Positions 1 through 10,187 of a stretch of DNA of 64,000 nt are shown here, piece by piece. A program made the translations under genes and the position numbers. The number at the start of each line of letters is the position of its first letter. The stretch's first letter is position 1. The notes below the pieces were generated by a model, which saw only the letters and a list, made by a program, of their open reading frames with translations, was not told where the DNA came from and made no database searches. The stretch is from Athripsodes cinereus (Eukaryota; Arthropoda; Insecta; Trichoptera; Leptoceridae): NCBI GenBank assembly GCA_947579605.1, contig OX388322.1, positions 372,001 to 436,000 on the forward strand. The letters are read 5' to 3'.

Positions 1-8
1 CCCTCTAG

Positions 9-290
9 AAACAGAGACCACCAGAATCGAAAACTAACAGAAGAGCTCCTAGAAAAACGTTGTTGAAGCACATAGAATCCGACCTTCTCCACAGACGACT
101 AAAGCCCGAGGATGCAAAAAGCATTGCTGCTGACAGAAAGAGCTGGTCAAAATTAATTCAAGACCTACGGGGGGTACCCACTGCCGCATATAGGCTCCGT
201 CCACGTGCACGACCTTATTTATCAAAGCTCCATAAGAAGCAGAAGAAGAGACTCAATATATTTACTCCTTGTACATTAAAGACAGAATAA
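9..290 (+). pseudogene. C-terminal fragment of a non-LTR retrotransposon ORF
   Basis: An open frame runs from just after a stop at 6-8 to TAA at 288-290. It contains RRAPRKTLLKHIESDLLH followed by KPEDAKSIAADRKSWSKLI. That arrangement (basic linker, short helix, then a DRxxW motif) is what follows the reverse transcriptase domain in RTE-like non-LTR elements. There is no upstream RT domain in the window, so this is a truncated copy cut by the window edge. The 3' part (GCTCCGTCCACGTGCACGAC and the GAAGAAG run) recurs at 52714-52770, which supports a dispersed element. It is not a host gene. The clade is an inference from motif style. Confidence 0.5.
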
Positions 291-1289
291 ATAAATAAAA
301 GCAAATGTTTTTTCTTCTAATATGTGATATGTACTTGAGAAAGATACCTACTTAAGACATTATCAAATTATCCACAGATACAAAATATAGGGAATGACAT
401 TATTGTTTCCTGAAGACGGAATGCATTTAACTCTTAAATGAAGTCGCAAAGTAGAAAAAAACATTTGTTTTCATAAAATTTCACTATGTAATTCAATTTC
501 CCAAGCAACGATATAGTGAATAATATTATGAAGACAAATGTTTAAAACAAATACTCTAATTTTATCCTAAAGCTTAAAACGTATTTTAGCATCTCCTTTA
601 TACAAGTGTAATAATCAGCTATAAAAGAGATAAATTAAAGAATTTATGGCAAAATTAATTCCTGTTTTGTTCCCTGGTCAAAAGTTCAAAGGTGAGCAGA
701 AGTAGTAGAAGTAGTACTACGTATTATTACTTTTGCATTATCAATCTTTCCCATTCCTCCTTTCCCATCCCTTCCTTTACCTCGTTCATCTGGTGCTATC
801 CTCTCTTATTCTATTCTATTCCTAACCTCCCGTATTTCCTCCATTTTCTTATCATTTCTTTCAATGTTTTCTTTTGTACATCTCCCTAACGTTCTTCTAC
901 TATAGCATACCTGCTATAGATTTGCACATGGACAATTTGTCCGACGTATCTACTAATGGTGTTTTTTTTAATTGTTGAACTAGTCTATTTATGTGTGCTT
1001 TTTTATTACTACTAAAGTATTTTTGTTGAATCATTTGTGTATTGTACATATTATAATTATTCATAACAAGCGGTCCGCACCGGCTTCGCACGGGTAGATA
1101 TGTATTTAAAAAAAAATAGTTTTAGTAAGGATCCGATATTTTTTTGAAAATATAGCCTATGTCATCCGGGGATAGTATAGCTTCCCAATAGTGAAAGAAT
1201 TTTTCAAATCGGTTTAGTAGTTTCGGAGCCTATTCAATGCAAACAATCATATCTTTCCTCTTTATAATATTAGTATAGATAAGTTCAAA
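291..1289. other. Unassigned AT-rich stretch
   Basis: I see no recognisable gene or element. A GTAGTAGAAGTAGTACTACG microsatellite-like patch lies near 700-720. Short open frames here have low-complexity composition and no motifs. Confidence 0.4.
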
Positions 1290-1572
1290 CTGTGCCACAC
1301 GGTGCACAAGGCCTTAAGTGGCTACATTTCGCGAAAAGGTGGGTTGAGGGCTCAAGTGCCATGCAGGGCATTATCAAACATGGCGACAATGCCTTTTTTA
1401 AGCCTTATATGATATGCAACCTCATACAATGAACTCCTGAGAGGTGTGGAGGTGTTCAAGGCTAGGTTCAAACTCTACGTTCGGGGGGTGTTATGATTCT
1501 TGAATGGGCCCTTGCGGTGATTTTTCCACAAAACGGCGCAAAAACTTGCCTAGTTATTATTATTATTAACGG
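1290..1572 (+). pseudogene. Possible 3' end of a CR1/L2-like non-LTR retrotransposon
   Basis: The frame around 1420-1494 reads SYNELLRGVEVFKARFKLYV and then stops. That resembles the short C-terminal signature (..FKxxLKxxL) found after the RT domain in CR1/L2-type elements. The block ends in a TTATTATTATTATTA run at 1556-1570, a typical simple-repeat 3' tail. No RT motifs are present. Only composition and the short motif support this call. Confidence 0.3.
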
Positions 1573-2591
1573 GAGAATATAATACAATACATACATATTC
1601 AGAAAAAAAAATCTAATTAAAAATTTCTCCTCTTCTCACGTGATACCTATGGCTGTAAGATAAGTAATTCATACGTAAACTCATAACGGGCATACTATAT
1701 TACTAGGTTAGCTCTGGTATTTCACGAAATTACATAATGTGCTATTTTCATTGTATTTTATTTTATTTTCTAACTCGTTTTATCCTTTGAATGAAATAAA
1801 TATCAAGCCACTTACGTTACTTTTTTCATCTTAAAGTGGCATCGTTTGTCAAGGTGTTTTCCAAAATTCCAAAGTTTTGTTTACCAAAATTAAATAAACA
1901 ACTTACGTCGAGGTCATGGAACAAAATATTTTTGTTTTTTTTTAGAAAGTATAGCGTCTTTATTAATTCATACCATCACGGAATATTTACAGAACACTTG
2001 ATAGTTTACTGCAAATGGTGGAATATATATCTTCGTCTGGGACTTTTTTTTAGAAATAATTTTATTTTTTACATAATTATATAGTTTATTGGTTAACTTT
2101 ATTACACTGGTACAGTTTTTTTTATTTTCAATAAGGTTATGTCACATATCACATACCTCCGTCAAAAAAAGGTCAATATTTACTAATTATGTATTGTTTA
2201 ACTGAAATTGGGCGCGCTGGTGAAAAAATTAATCAGACATGTCGATTTTAGAACCATGTTTACAAAAAGTAAGATTGTGTAAAATCCAATCAGAAGAAGT
2301 GAGAAAGGCGTCCCAACGCTTAAAACTTGGCTCTAGGCTAGCTTAAGTGAACACTTTCGGTGTACATGGATGACGTTCACCAATTTCGCTATTCTCACTG
2401 TAACAATATATAAAAGCTCCACCAATCGAGAAACATTTAATGCAAACCATAAAAGCAACCATTTTTTGGGATCTTATATTTCAGATCCATAATGGATGTT
2501 TGTGTTGGAAGTTTCGTGTATTGAATTTACATTAATAATCTCATAAAATAAGTTATTGTAAAAAACATCGATTAAACATAATATAGTTATC
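1573..2591. other. Unassigned AT-rich stretch
   Basis: Small open frames occur (for example 1836-2084) but show no family motif. I find no inverted repeats with a target duplication. Confidence 0.35.
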
Positions 2592-2918
2592 TTAACCCAG
2601 ATAAGCCGGCTGTACGTTTTATCGAACACTTGTCGATCACTTGTTCACGTGATTTTTCTGCTTTAGTAATTAATAATAGGGATGATTTTGCTAGTTTAGG
2701 TGCATAAGAGAGACATATTTTATAACATCTATTAGTTTATAACTGTCAGTTGGAATAAGTGTGGGTGTTTTAGAGATTTGTAATCAGCAATTAATTTTAT
2801 AACAATGTCGCTGCCATCTTCAGGTCGAGAAAGCTTATTTATTTTAAAAAAAATTAATTACTTTTATTTTGTCCTTATATTAAAATATGCAATTATTGAT
2901 AGTGCGAATTTAAATATC

Positions 2919-2938
2919 TCTCTCTCTCTCTCTCCCTG
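2919..2938. repeat. (CT)n microsatellite
   Basis: A run of TC dinucleotides about 20 bp long precedes CCCTGGGCAATTATTAATCC. No further meaning is evident. Confidence 0.8.
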
Positions 2939-3222
2939 GGCAATTATTAATCCCACATGATGGTGGGGTCTGCCATTTTTGTCTTTCAAATTACTTTTAA
3001 TTTGCAATACTTATCACCATCCAAAAATTGGTGTACGTTTAATCGTACAACAGGAACATACCCGTGCCGCCTGTAGTACTAATTGTCATAGTATTATAAT
3101 TTGGATATATCGCAGTCTATTTTGTCAATACTAAATTCCAAGTAAGTATATGTGTACAGTCGAAATCATATTTCATTTACATTTTTGATTCTCAATTTAA
3201 TATTTTTTTACTTACGTCTTCA

Positions 3223-3945
3223 TTGACTGTTAATGAAATATTGACTATACTTGAAGAGGATGATACAGAAATAATGTCTCTGCTTAATTTACCTAGATCA
3301 TGGTTAAGAGCTCCAGCAGTAGTCGTATTCTACGGAGTACCCAATTATGAAGGATATGTTTCGGCCCAACTGGAACAGATCTCGACATTAAAATACCTGG
3401 GAGTAGAATTCTCAGCAGATGGTCGACAAAGAATATGCATAGACAAGAGGATTGTGTCGGCAGGAAATGTGCTGAAATCCTTTAGAAACCTAATCATACG
3501 TTAATCTGAGCTGGCCTATCCTCATATATGGACACCAGATTTGGATGATCATGGAGAGCGTGAGATCGAGGTTACAGGCAGTGGAAGTGGCTGAGGTGTC
3601 ATTGAGAGACCGTATAAGGTATACGTATGTTAGTGAGGCTCTCAAGGTGGAACCAGTATTCCTGCATATAGAGAGGTCGCAGTTGCGATGGCTGGGTCAT
3701 TTACTCCGCATGCTGGAAGACATATTACCCCTTAGATCTTTGGAAGCTGTAGGAGAGGGCAGAAGACCAGCGGGCCACTCTAGAGAAAGTTGGCAAAGGT
3801 AGGTGTCGAACACGTGTGACTTGGTTTGGAGTGGCCAGATGTCCTGGAAGCAGCGGTGGACAGGGATCTCTGGAGGAGGTACCTTGGCGCAATGGGCCCC
3901 CGACCCAACTAGGACAAGGGGAAGAAGATGTGATGTGATGTGTGA
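3223..3945 (+). pseudogene. RTE-like non-LTR retrotransposon remnant, frameshifted
   Basis: Frame pieces include LEQISTLKYLGVEFSADG (3223-3504), matching the stretch after the RT palm in many non-LTR elements (YLGV with spaced D/G). A second piece in another frame, SQLRWLGHLLRMLEDILP plus GEGRRPAGHSRESWQR (3545-3802), matches the RxRWxGHxxRM .. GRRxxGRxRxxW C-terminal signature. A stop and a frame change separate them. The end is a GATGTGATGTGATG run near 3926-3945, a usual RTE-type simple-repeat tail. It lies inside the TTAA element, so it is either a nested insertion or a captured fragment. Confidence 0.6.
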
Positions 3946-4376
3946 TGACCACTTATGTCTTGTTAGTTTTACAAAAAATAAAAAAAAAATTGCTCGAAAA
4001 CTCAAAAACATCGCGGTACATTAATCGGAGTATTCTGATAGCCGCAAGGGTGCTCTATCTCAAGACTTCCGCCTGACCTTTCTTCTTGGGACACTCTGTA
4101 TGTATACTTTGCCTGTTGGCGAATCATTGGAAATATAATAATACAAATAAATCAACATTTTCAAAGATTTTGTCATTTTTTCATATACTCGTATTTAGGT
4201 GGTATATGTTCCTATTGTACGTTTAAACGAACACTAAATATTTTTCAATAAACCTTTTAAAATTGAAAAAAAAAATTTTTTTTATTTTTTGCTACGTTTT
4301 TACATACACAACTACCACATATTAAAAAATCACGATCGTCCGAAAAAAAAATTTTTTTCAGGACTGTCTGGGTTAA

Positions 4377-4906
4377 TATACAAAAAAAGATAATTTAATT
4401 GTTATGAGAGTATAACGAATTTAATATTTTTATCTGTAAGTATAGATTCACAGGAACTTGTTAAGCTGAACAACTTTGTTAACTAATATCACAATAAATT
4501 TTAAAATTTTCTTTAATCATCTATAAAATGTCATTTAAGATCTTGTGTTGAGATAATTTTATTTGCAAACGCAATTTATTTCAAACTGTTTTAAAAACGA
4601 GATTGTATCTTTGAAATTATCCAACATTCGTAAAGTAACGCCTATTTGGTATTAAAATACGATATTTTGGTTATTACTTTGTATGTATCGGGAAGTGTTA
4701 ATAAAAAAATAACTCATTTATTCGTTAATCTGTTGTTGAAGAAAATAAGATCATAGTAGCAGTGAAATCGAAAGGCTAAAAAAATAAGAAAAGGTTTCCA
4801 ATACACAAAAAAATAGGAGCTAGCAACAAAAAAGTTCCCTCAACGTTTTTACATATAACCTTCCCAATTTTTCTGAAAAAAAAATATAGCTTTTTTTCAA
4901 AAGTAA
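4377..4906. other. Unassigned AT-rich stretch
   Basis: Nothing recognisable; long A and T runs only. Confidence 0.35.
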
Positions 4907-5225
4907 ACCTTAAATTAAAGGAAACTCACCATCCAACCGGATACCGCAAAAGTCAGGGAACTTCCATTTTTCCAAAACTCTACACTTAACAAAATATCTT
5001 GTTCACACCGAAGGTACCAAAGTGGGCAGCCTCAAGGGCTGACTGTCAAAATAACAGCGTGTGTGGAAATTTAACCTTAAATTGAAGAGAGACTCACCTC
5101 ATACCCGGATATCTCAGGAGTCATAGACCCCTATTTATCCGCACATTGAAACTAAAACTGTTCTCATGGACGGACCATTGGGGAGGCCTGAAGGGCCGGC
5201 CGGCAAAAACCACCGTCGTGGGAAT
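4907..5225. repeat. Two diverged tandem units of about 155-160 bp
   Basis: Unit 1 (about 4907-5068) and unit 2 (about 5070-5225) both start with ACCTTAAATT, continue with GACTCACC/AACTCACC and a CCGGATA box, and end in a GTGTGTGGAAAT / GTCGTGGGAATC box after GGCAGCCTCAAGGGC / GGAGGCCTGAAGGGC. They are clearly related but diverged. A piece of the same unit (CGGATATTTCAGGAGTC and CTCCTATTTATTCG) recurs near 6826-6866. Confidence 0.55.
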
Positions 5226-5975
5226 CTTTTATACAACTACTCTCTTCAATGTCCCTTTTAGGCGGTAATAATTTTTATTGAAGATTATATAATAGGTATA
5301 TATGTACAATTAAAAAAAAAGAAAGAAGAAAAATAAACAAAATGAGGCAAAAATAATATAAAAAGTGAAGCAAAACAAAAAGAAACATGATAATAAAATA
5401 TTTATATAAATTGATAACTACGGAAGGCCTTATAGTAAAAAATGAGATTAACTTGAATTTGAATCAATGAATTCAATAATTCATTAATCGTTAACGCTCA
5501 GCCTTTAGAAGGTATTTTTACCCTTTTGGTACCACCACCTACCAATATGAATAAAACCATGAATTATTCCGGTACTTATATAATCATGTGTAACATATAC
5601 CAACACTGCTCATTAAAAATCCAATTAAGGAAAGTTAATGAAAGAAATACTCTTTATCCAATATTACACACCCTTACATACATACATACATACTGTGGTT
5701 AGTTTTTATATTACATACCAACGTAAATTATAATTTATTTTTACAAATATGTTGTTTTATTTATGTTATAATATTATTTACTAACTTGTCGATAGGGTCA
5801 GACGTCATTTATTAATTTATTTATACCATAACAGCCTTCCAGAAAAATCGGTTAGACAACAGATGAACTTAAATAATAATTGTTCACATTTGTGATTATG
5901 GCACCTTGCAAGGGTGCTTAAGAATCGATATAATAGTCATAATTAATTTTTATTGAATAAAAATATTGCAGATCA
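5226..5975. other. Unassigned AT-rich stretch
   Basis: I see no gene. A short CATA/CATAC microsatellite is at about 5676-5695. Confidence 0.4.
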
Positions 5976-6240
5976 ATGATCATCATCATCATCTCTGTCA
6001 GTCCCTCAATCCTGAGGATCGTGACCATCATGCCTCGTTCTGTAAACCATCTGTCTCCATGTTGAGCGATCCTCCGCCATGTGTAAGGCCCCGTGAAGTG
6101 AGCTTTGTGTGGCCTCCTTAATTTGGTCGCTCCATCTTATTGGCACTCTGCCCCTTCCCCTCCTCCCTTCTACAACCCCAGTCATAATTACTTTTTCCAG
6201 GTTGTCATGCTCTCTTCTTGCAATGTGCAATAAGAAAAAA
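5976..6240 (-). pseudogene. C-terminal fragment of an RTE-like non-LTR retrotransposon
   Basis: The minus-strand frame 6006-6230 contains DNLEKVIMTGVVEGRRGRGR, then RWSDQIKEATQ and AEDRSTWRQMV. These are the classic post-RT C-terminal boxes of insect RTE-like elements (EGRRGRGR, RWSDxI, DRxxWR). The element ends with a GATGATGATGAT tail next to GATCATTGATCTG (5976-5993 on the plus strand). The RT domain is missing, so this is a 5'-truncated dead copy. A relative with a shifted frame lies at 60086-60330. Confidence 0.75.
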
Positions 6241-7370
6241 TAAAAATAGTTATTTTAAGCCAGTGAGGTTTTTAATATCAATATCATTCATTTTTTCATA
6301 TTCCCGTTTACTTAATCCAAGCTCAAACGAAAAATATTCAAGATGGTATATGTAGTTGTATAGTAGTAGATGGGTATCTTGAAGTTCTATCAATTTTAGT
6401 ACGAGATATTTTCAGTATGTGATAATAATTTAATAAATGATGTGATTATAAACACCTTTACGTATATTTGTACTTACCTACAGCTTATACATACATAGAA
6501 TCATGGCCTACTTATTGCTTAAAGCTCAACGTAAATACATGTATTAATATTATGTATGTACACATCCTGTTGATAAGACAAAATAATACATACACACATA
6601 CATACGTCATACTGCTGTGTTTATTTAATACATATGTACATACATATATGTAGATTCTATTAACACTCTAAGTCACACGTTTGTTTATTTGATTTATCCT
6701 AATGACACCCGATTTCTCATTGAATAGGAAGTGACACAAGATTTCTCTGTGTTGAGCACATTGAATAGGAGACCATGTATGAGGAATTGTATGACAGTGA
6801 TGGAATGTTGAAATAGCTTTATTTCTCGGATATTTCAGGAGTCCAAGGACTCCTATTTATTCGTTTAGGTGACAATTTATTAATATTTGAACTCCATGTA
6901 GTCTAATACCACTATGCCAGTGTTGGCATCTCCGATCCTACCACGACAGTGATGGAAGAGTCACCTCTTGCTACGACATTACCAGCGCTCATAGGACATA
7001 ATTATGTCGTTGTCATAGGACCGATATATGTATTGTAAAAAGGTGTCCGAGCCGAGCGAAAAAAAAACAGATAGATACTAACTGTGCAATAATATAAAGA
7101 TAAAAATGTCGTTTTCATCTGTTTTGTACAATAAATCAATAAATTATTTATATTGTTACCAGTGTACCTACACTGAAAAATAAAATTTTAGATATATAGG
7201 TAGGTACCTATGTTCTATAATTATAAAATATTTTTAATTAAAGAAATATATTTGTAGTTATAGAAACATAAATTTAATAAGGAAATAATATAGGAATATT
7301 GTACTTTAGGTAGGTAACTCCATAACGAAATTTAAAAAAAAAAGTTTTCTCCTACTATATGTTTGACTAT
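6241..7370. other. Unassigned stretch with TACATACATA microsatellites
   Basis: TACATA/ATGTA-rich simple sequence occupies about 6545-6650. A fragment of the 4907-5225 repeat is near 6826-6866. Otherwise nothing is recognised. Confidence 0.4.
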
Positions 7371-7412
7371 CAAGAGAGACGTCTTTCGTCTTATAAGGAC
7401 ATTATCAATCTC
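7371..7412 (-). ncRNA. Hammerhead-like stem-loop motif, solo copy
   Basis: On the minus strand the block reads TTGATAATGTC, loop CTTATAA, then GACGAAAGACGTCTC. A GTC..GAC stem is followed by GAAA, in the order seen in hammerhead ribozyme cores (box, stem II, GAAA). The first box is imperfect (UUGAUAA instead of CUGANGA), so activity is doubtful. The same core makes up both arms of the palindromic insertion at 63632-63857. Confidence 0.45.
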
Positions 7413-7982
7413 TCTCTATTACATATGTAGTAGAAGTAAAAATTGGTTTTAATTTCGTTAAAGAGTGCCTAAGGCTAAAAATATTAAGGTAGTGAATGAT
7501 TGTTCGTCCATGCGTCTCATACAGAGTTTCATGGGTTACATTATTTTGATCAGTGCCTACAATGATTTCACACTCTAGTGAACTAAGTGAAAGGCGAAAT
7601 AACAAGAGATTAATGTGCCTATCATGGTACTGGGCTGAAGTCAGGAGACAGTGTAGGAAGGGAGGCGGCTCAGAGGGTGGAAGAAGGGAGTGATTGGAAG
7701 ATATATTGTGGAAAGGGTAATAGGAAAAGCGGTAATGATTACCGGGCAGGTTGGAATAGATACCTATACACAATATAAAGTGATAGATATTTGTAAATTG
7801 AAAATACATGTCATAGATTGATCTATAGAGATAATTGATAAGTAAGTTTACAGTATCTTATAAGATGCAAAGAGTTTGGGCTATTTGTATAACGAAAATC
7901 AATTAAGTAAACATAGAAGATTTATTACTCATTATTCATCAGTTAACTCGTATCTTTATCTTCCGTCTTCTTATTGAGTCCA

Positions 7983-8213
7983 GCAAGGCTATTCTTGACA
8001 CAATCTTGTCTTGATCTTAAACATGCGGTCTTGGTCTTGATCTTGCGACGCACCAAGAGACTGTAATAAAAAATATGTAATGCTTTAAAATATAGTTTTT
8101 TTTTTATTATCATGCTCGTATTATTGATTATATAGTAGTCACTTCGCGCGTTGTATCATTAAGATGAAGACAAGATTAATATATCATATAGTTTTTGTTA
8201 AGATTAACCCTGC
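7983..8213. mobile_element. MITE with long terminal inverted repeats, short member
   Basis: The left end GCAAGGCTATTCTTGACAC and the right end (read inward, GCAGGGTTAATCTTAAC) are inverted relatives. Inside, AATCTTGTCTTCATCTTAA and the CGCGCGAAGTGACTAC box match the larger MITE at 62415-63005. No open frame. A target duplication is not clear. Confidence 0.55.
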
Positions 8214-8559
8214 AATATAAGGAAAAAAAGGCATCTCTTTCGGACTTTCACATTTGTTCGGTTTGGAATCGAAAGTGAACATATCCAAAATATAAAAGTA
8301 GGTACGTACCAATATTTTTTGAGTTGGTTTCTATAAAACTGCTTAAACTTTTCCTAATATAAATATACTATAGAACAGTGGAACTTGATCCAGTTCAGGT
8401 GCAGGATGGGAGTATTTGAAGGATGAGGACCAGGAGGGCCGATCCCAGATGATGGGAGTGCATGGCCAGGAGAGAAAAGAAGAAGACTGGTATAAAACTG
8501 CATTTTCCAGAACAGTCGAATGCCATGATTTTTTATGAAAAATAATGGAAAAATTCCAG

Positions 8560-8740
8560 TTATTGTTGGAAACATTCAAAATGCGGTTAATTTTTGGACT
8601 CAAAAATGCCTGCCGATTTATCTTACTCAACACGCGGCTGTCCATGAGTATTTGATTTACGTGGTCAATCCACATAGTTCTCGAAAGTATCCATTTTCTC
8701 ACACCCTCTCTTTCAGAGCTTGGATTAAATAGCATAAACA
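8560..8740 (-). pseudogene. Non-LTR retrotransposon C-terminal fragment
   Basis: On the minus strand this reads TMWIDHVNQILMDSRVLSKI, resembling the W-x-D-x-V-x-x-L-x-x-x-x-V segment that follows the RT domain in some insect non-LTR elements. The same block occurs at 24463-24600 and, shorter, at 37255-37385. There it reads HVNQILKDGRVLRRRN. No RT motifs are present, so this is only a remnant. Confidence 0.45.
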
Positions 8741-8950
8741 TAACATAACAACAATCTTCACAGCTCGAACTAGTCCCAACTAAGATTTGAATATTGTACA
8801 TATTTACAATCGCGAAGACACACATATTACCTTTATACAATGCATCAAACACATATGTATCTATACATATAACATCCAAACCCAGAACAATTGCATAACA
8901 CAGTCATTATTCAATAAGGAATAATGCTGTGATAATTTATTTTTTTAAAT

Positions 8951-8983
8951 AAAGGGTTGTTCAACAAGAACTTTGTTTTTTAA
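8951..8983 (+). repeat. 5' terminal inverted repeat of mariner-like element
   Basis: Begins AAGGGTTGTTCAACAAGAAC and is matched by the reverse complement of 12757-12788 (AGGGTTTTTCAACAAGGACT). TA lies immediately outside, as expected for Tc1/mariner insertion. Confidence 0.8.
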
Positions 8984-9064
8984 TTGTGGCAACACCAGCA
9001 ACATGATAGTTTTGACATTTAATTTTTTGACGTATTCGTAGTGGATGCATTGGCAATTGTTGCA

Positions 9065-10141
9065 ATGAATTCAATTTCGCTTGAAAATCGCATTAAAATA
9101 ATTAAAATCCATTATGAAAATGGTGGTTCTGCTAAAGTGACATTTCGTCAAATTCGTGATATTTTCGGACAACATAATCGTCCTTCTGAGACCGCTATTA
9201 AGAATTTGGTCGCTAAATTTGAGTCGACAGGCTCGATACAAAATGTGTTAACACCAACGCGTGTACGACCGGGTCGTTCAACTGAAAACATCGCAGCCGT
9301 GAGCCACAGTGTTGAAGCAGATCCAAATTTGTCAATTCCTCGACGTTCTCGACAATTGGGGTTATCCAAAACCACCACATGGCGAATTTTGCGTAAGGAT
9401 TTGGCTTTGAAGCCTTACAAGGTTCAACTGGTGCAGGAATTGAAGCCGAACGACCATTCAAATCGCCGTAGATTCGCTCAATTCATTCAGGAACAACCCG
9501 CTGGTTTTTCTGAAAAAATCATTTTTTCAGACGAAGCCCATTTTCACTTGTCAGGGTACGTCAACAAGCAAAATTGCCGCATTTGGGCTTCTGAAAATCC
9601 TAGAGCAATTATTGAGAAGCCGTTGCATGCTCAGCGTGTCACTGTATGGTGCGCTATGTGGTCTGGAGGCGTGATTGGGCCGTTTTTTTTCGAAGATGAG
9701 ACTGGAAATGCGGTAACGGTCAATGGATCACGCTATCGCAAGATGTTGACAACTCAATTTTGGCCTATTATTGATGACGTGGATATCACTGACATGTGGT
9801 TTCAACAGGACGGTGCCACATGTCACACAGCCAATGAAACGATCAATTTATTGCAAACCAAATTTCCCGATCGCATGATTTCACGAAACTCAGCTGTTAA
9901 GTGGCCAGCCAGATCGTGTGATTTAACGCCACTGGATTATTTTTTGTGGGGCTATGTTAAGGACAGAGTCTATACGGAGCCAATCGAATCGATTGCAGCC
10001 TTAAAACTCAAAATCCGTGATGTGATTAGCGAAATAGTCCCGCCATTTTGCCAAAAAGTGATTAAAAACTTTGATGAAAGAATCGACATCTGTCAGCGTG
10101 CTCGTGGTGGACATTTGTCAGATATCATTTTTCATGCATAA
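9065..10141 (+). CDS. Mariner-superfamily transposase, DD41D type
   Basis: Cut-and-paste transposase that binds its own element ends and integrates at TA. The ATG at 9065 gives 358 residues; the frame opens further upstream but only with a GTG at 9041, which is unlikely in an animal. Residues about 5-55 form a helix-turn-helix region (IKIHYENGGSAKVTFRQIRD), followed by a second HTH near 95-120 (SIPRRSRQLGLSKTTTWRIL). Catalytic residues are D in IFSDEAHFHLSG, D in WFQQDGATCHTAN, and D in SCDLTPLDYFLWG. I count 41 residues between the last two, the spacing known for rosa-like mariners. There are no internal stops, so the protein may be functional, although its 3' inverted repeat is now 2.6 kb away. 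Two decayed relatives lie at 17191-17742 and 45455-46380. Confidence 0.93.
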   Translation: MNSISLENRIKIIKIHYENGGSAKVTFRQIRDIFGQHNRPSETAIKNLVAKFESTGSIQNVLTPTRVRPGRSTENIAAVSHSVEADPNLSIPRRSRQLGLSKTTTWRILRKDLALKPYKVQLVQELKPNDHSNRRRFAQFIQEQPAGFSEKIIFSDEAHFHLSGYVNKQNCRIWASENPRAIIEKPLHAQRVTVWCAMWSGGVIGPFFFEDETGNAVTVNGSRYRKMLTTQFWPIIDDVDITDMWFQQDGATCHTANETINLLQTKFPDRMISRNSAVKWPARSCDLTPLDYFLWGYVKDRVYTEPIESIAALKLKIRDVISEIVPPFCQKVIKNFDERIDICQRARGGHLSDIIFHA

Positions 10142-10187
10142 TTGCCAAACTTTTCTCTTTGTAATTCAATAAAAATTTTAATCATCT

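Larger units (their letters stand above)
2592..4376. mobile_element. TTAA-flanked piggyBac-like non-autonomous element
   Basis: TTAA occurs at 2592-2595 and 4373-4376. The inner ends are CCCAGATAAGCC and, read inward on the minus strand, CCCAGACAGTCC, an imperfect inverted repeat of about 12 bp. TTAA targets and CCC-starting ends are typical of piggyBac elements. No DDD transposase is visible; the interior holds a decayed non-LTR fragment (3223-3945). A GTACGTTTAATCG-like motif occurs three times inside (2612, 3033 and 4217). The same terminus, TTAACCCAGACAGTCC, appears at 31938-31953, which supports a real family. The short imperfect ends leave some doubt. Confidence 0.5.

Noticed and set aside
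1836..2084. 82-residue frame as a host exon
   Set aside because: AT-driven composition, no motif and no splice context that could be supported.
3697..4011. 104-residue minus-strand frame
   Set aside because: Antisense shadow of the RTE-like fragment on the plus strand.
9148..9461. Minus-strand frames within the transposase
   Set aside because: Antisense shadows of the intact transposase.
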